Shown: positions 6,123 through 6,416 of the stretch, piece by piece
Layout: each line of letters begins with the position of its first letter
Numbering within the stretch: position 1 is the stretch's first letter
Assembly: GCA_021767885.1 (NCBI GenBank)
Contig: JAASSM010000117.1
Coordinates: 1-6,416 of the forward strand
Reading direction: 5' to 3'
Source: a bacterium
GTDB lineage: Bacteria > Krumholzibacteriota > Krumholzibacteria > LZORAL124-64-63
DNA length: 6,416 nucleotides
Position numbers and translations under genes: made by a program
Notes under the pieces: model-generated
Told to the model about the DNA's origin: nothing
The model's input: the letters and a program-made list of their open reading frames with translations, nothing else
Databases searched by the model: none

Positions 6123-6416
6123 GCCCCGGGCGGCGCGGCGGACGACGCCAGCGGCGGCGGACGCCGCGGCAGCTCCACGGTGAACTCGCTGCCTCGCCCG
6201 GGCTCGCTGCGCACGGAGATGCGGCCGCCGTGGTCCTCGACGATGCGGCGGGCCGTGACCAGCCCCCATCCCAGGTGGACGCGATCACCGTCGGCGTGGA
6301 AGTCCGGTTCGAAGATCCGTGCGAGGCGATCGGGGGCGATGCCCCGGCCGGTGTCGCGTACCCGGATGCGCACGTGCTCGGGGTCGGCCATGTCCGTGGC
6401 CAGGGTGAGCGTCCCC
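6119..6416 (-). CDS. Histidine kinase, C-terminal ATPase domain (5' end beyond window)
   Basis: The visible 98 residues are the end of a GHKL/HATPase_c domain that binds ATP and phosphorylates a partner histidine. Seen in order are a strand (GTLTLAT), the G1 box DTGRGI, an F-box-like IFEPDFH, the ATP lid, a G2-like LGWGL, the helix RRIVEDHGG, and the closing strands [19 protein letters not shown] Pro/Ala-rich tail ends the protein, so no receiver domain follows. The N box, the phosphoacceptor histidine and any sensor lie right of 6416. Two positions are unusual: the F box has Asp where Phe is common (EPDFH versus EPFFT), and the G2 box reads H-L-G-W-G-L instead of G-T-G-L-G-L. The frame runs upstream of the Met at 6391 without a stop, so that Met is not taken as the start. 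The stop codon lies in the CTAG shared with the EamA gene. Family is sure; signal and partner are unknown. Confidence 0.92.
   Translation of the reverse strand, partial: GTLTLATDMADPEHVRIRVRDTGRGIAPDRLARIFEPDFHADGDRVHLGWGLVTARRIVEDHGGRISVRSEPGRGSEFTVELPRRPPPLASSAAPPGA

Noticed and set aside
6123..6170. GC-rich inverted repeats just past the EamA stop as a terminator.
   Set aside because: They fall inside the Pro/Arg-coding tail of the kinase, are short, and have no T-tract on either strand.

Overview
The window is a high-GC bacterial chromosome segment holding five protein-coding genes and no RNA genes, mobile elements or CRISPR arrays that I can see. Codon third positions are strongly G/C, so several very long open frames lie antisense or out of frame to the real genes; I treat these as shadows. 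The combination of a mitochondrial-type (ACO2-like) aconitase, a secreted tricorn-like beta-propeller protein, a half-size EamA transporter and a sensor kinase with an atypical ATP lid would suit a high-GC environmental lineage, for example the Gemmatimonadota / Krumholzibacteriota / Eisenbacteria side of the FCB assemblage or a former deltaproteobacterial group. This placement is a low-confidence inference.

Layout. Positions 1-1040 (minus) hold the exported N-terminal part of a tricorn/S41-type beta-propeller protein that runs off the left edge. Positions 1041-1220 are intergenic, with a GC-rich hairpin just after the aconitase stop. Positions 1221-3491 (minus) hold a complete aconitase with every catalytic residue and cluster ligand I could check. 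Positions 3492-3774 are a divergent promoter region; its half nearest the chemoreceptor contains several inverted repeats. Positions 3775-5592 (plus) hold a dCache methyl-accepting chemotaxis protein with a GTG start. Positions 5593-5699 contain a strong 13-bp hairpin. Positions 5700-6122 (plus) hold a 140-residue single-EamA transporter with a TTG start. Positions 6119-6416 (minus) hold the C-terminal ATP-binding part of a histidine kinase that runs off the right edge. The last two genes converge and share one CTAG as both stop codons.

Functionally this looks like a mosaic of unrelated housekeeping and accessory genes: a TCA-cycle enzyme, a periplasmic protein-turnover candidate, a chemoreceptor, a small-molecule transporter and a sensor kinase. 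Only aconitase-to-tricorn (180 bp apart) and MCP-to-EamA (107 bp apart) are co-directional, and each pair is separated by a hairpin, so strong operon coupling is not indicated. I found no convincing undescribed multi-gene system. The points most worth a second look are the structured leader of the chemoreceptor gene, the chemoreceptor's missing HAMP domain, and the unusual ATP lid of the kinase.
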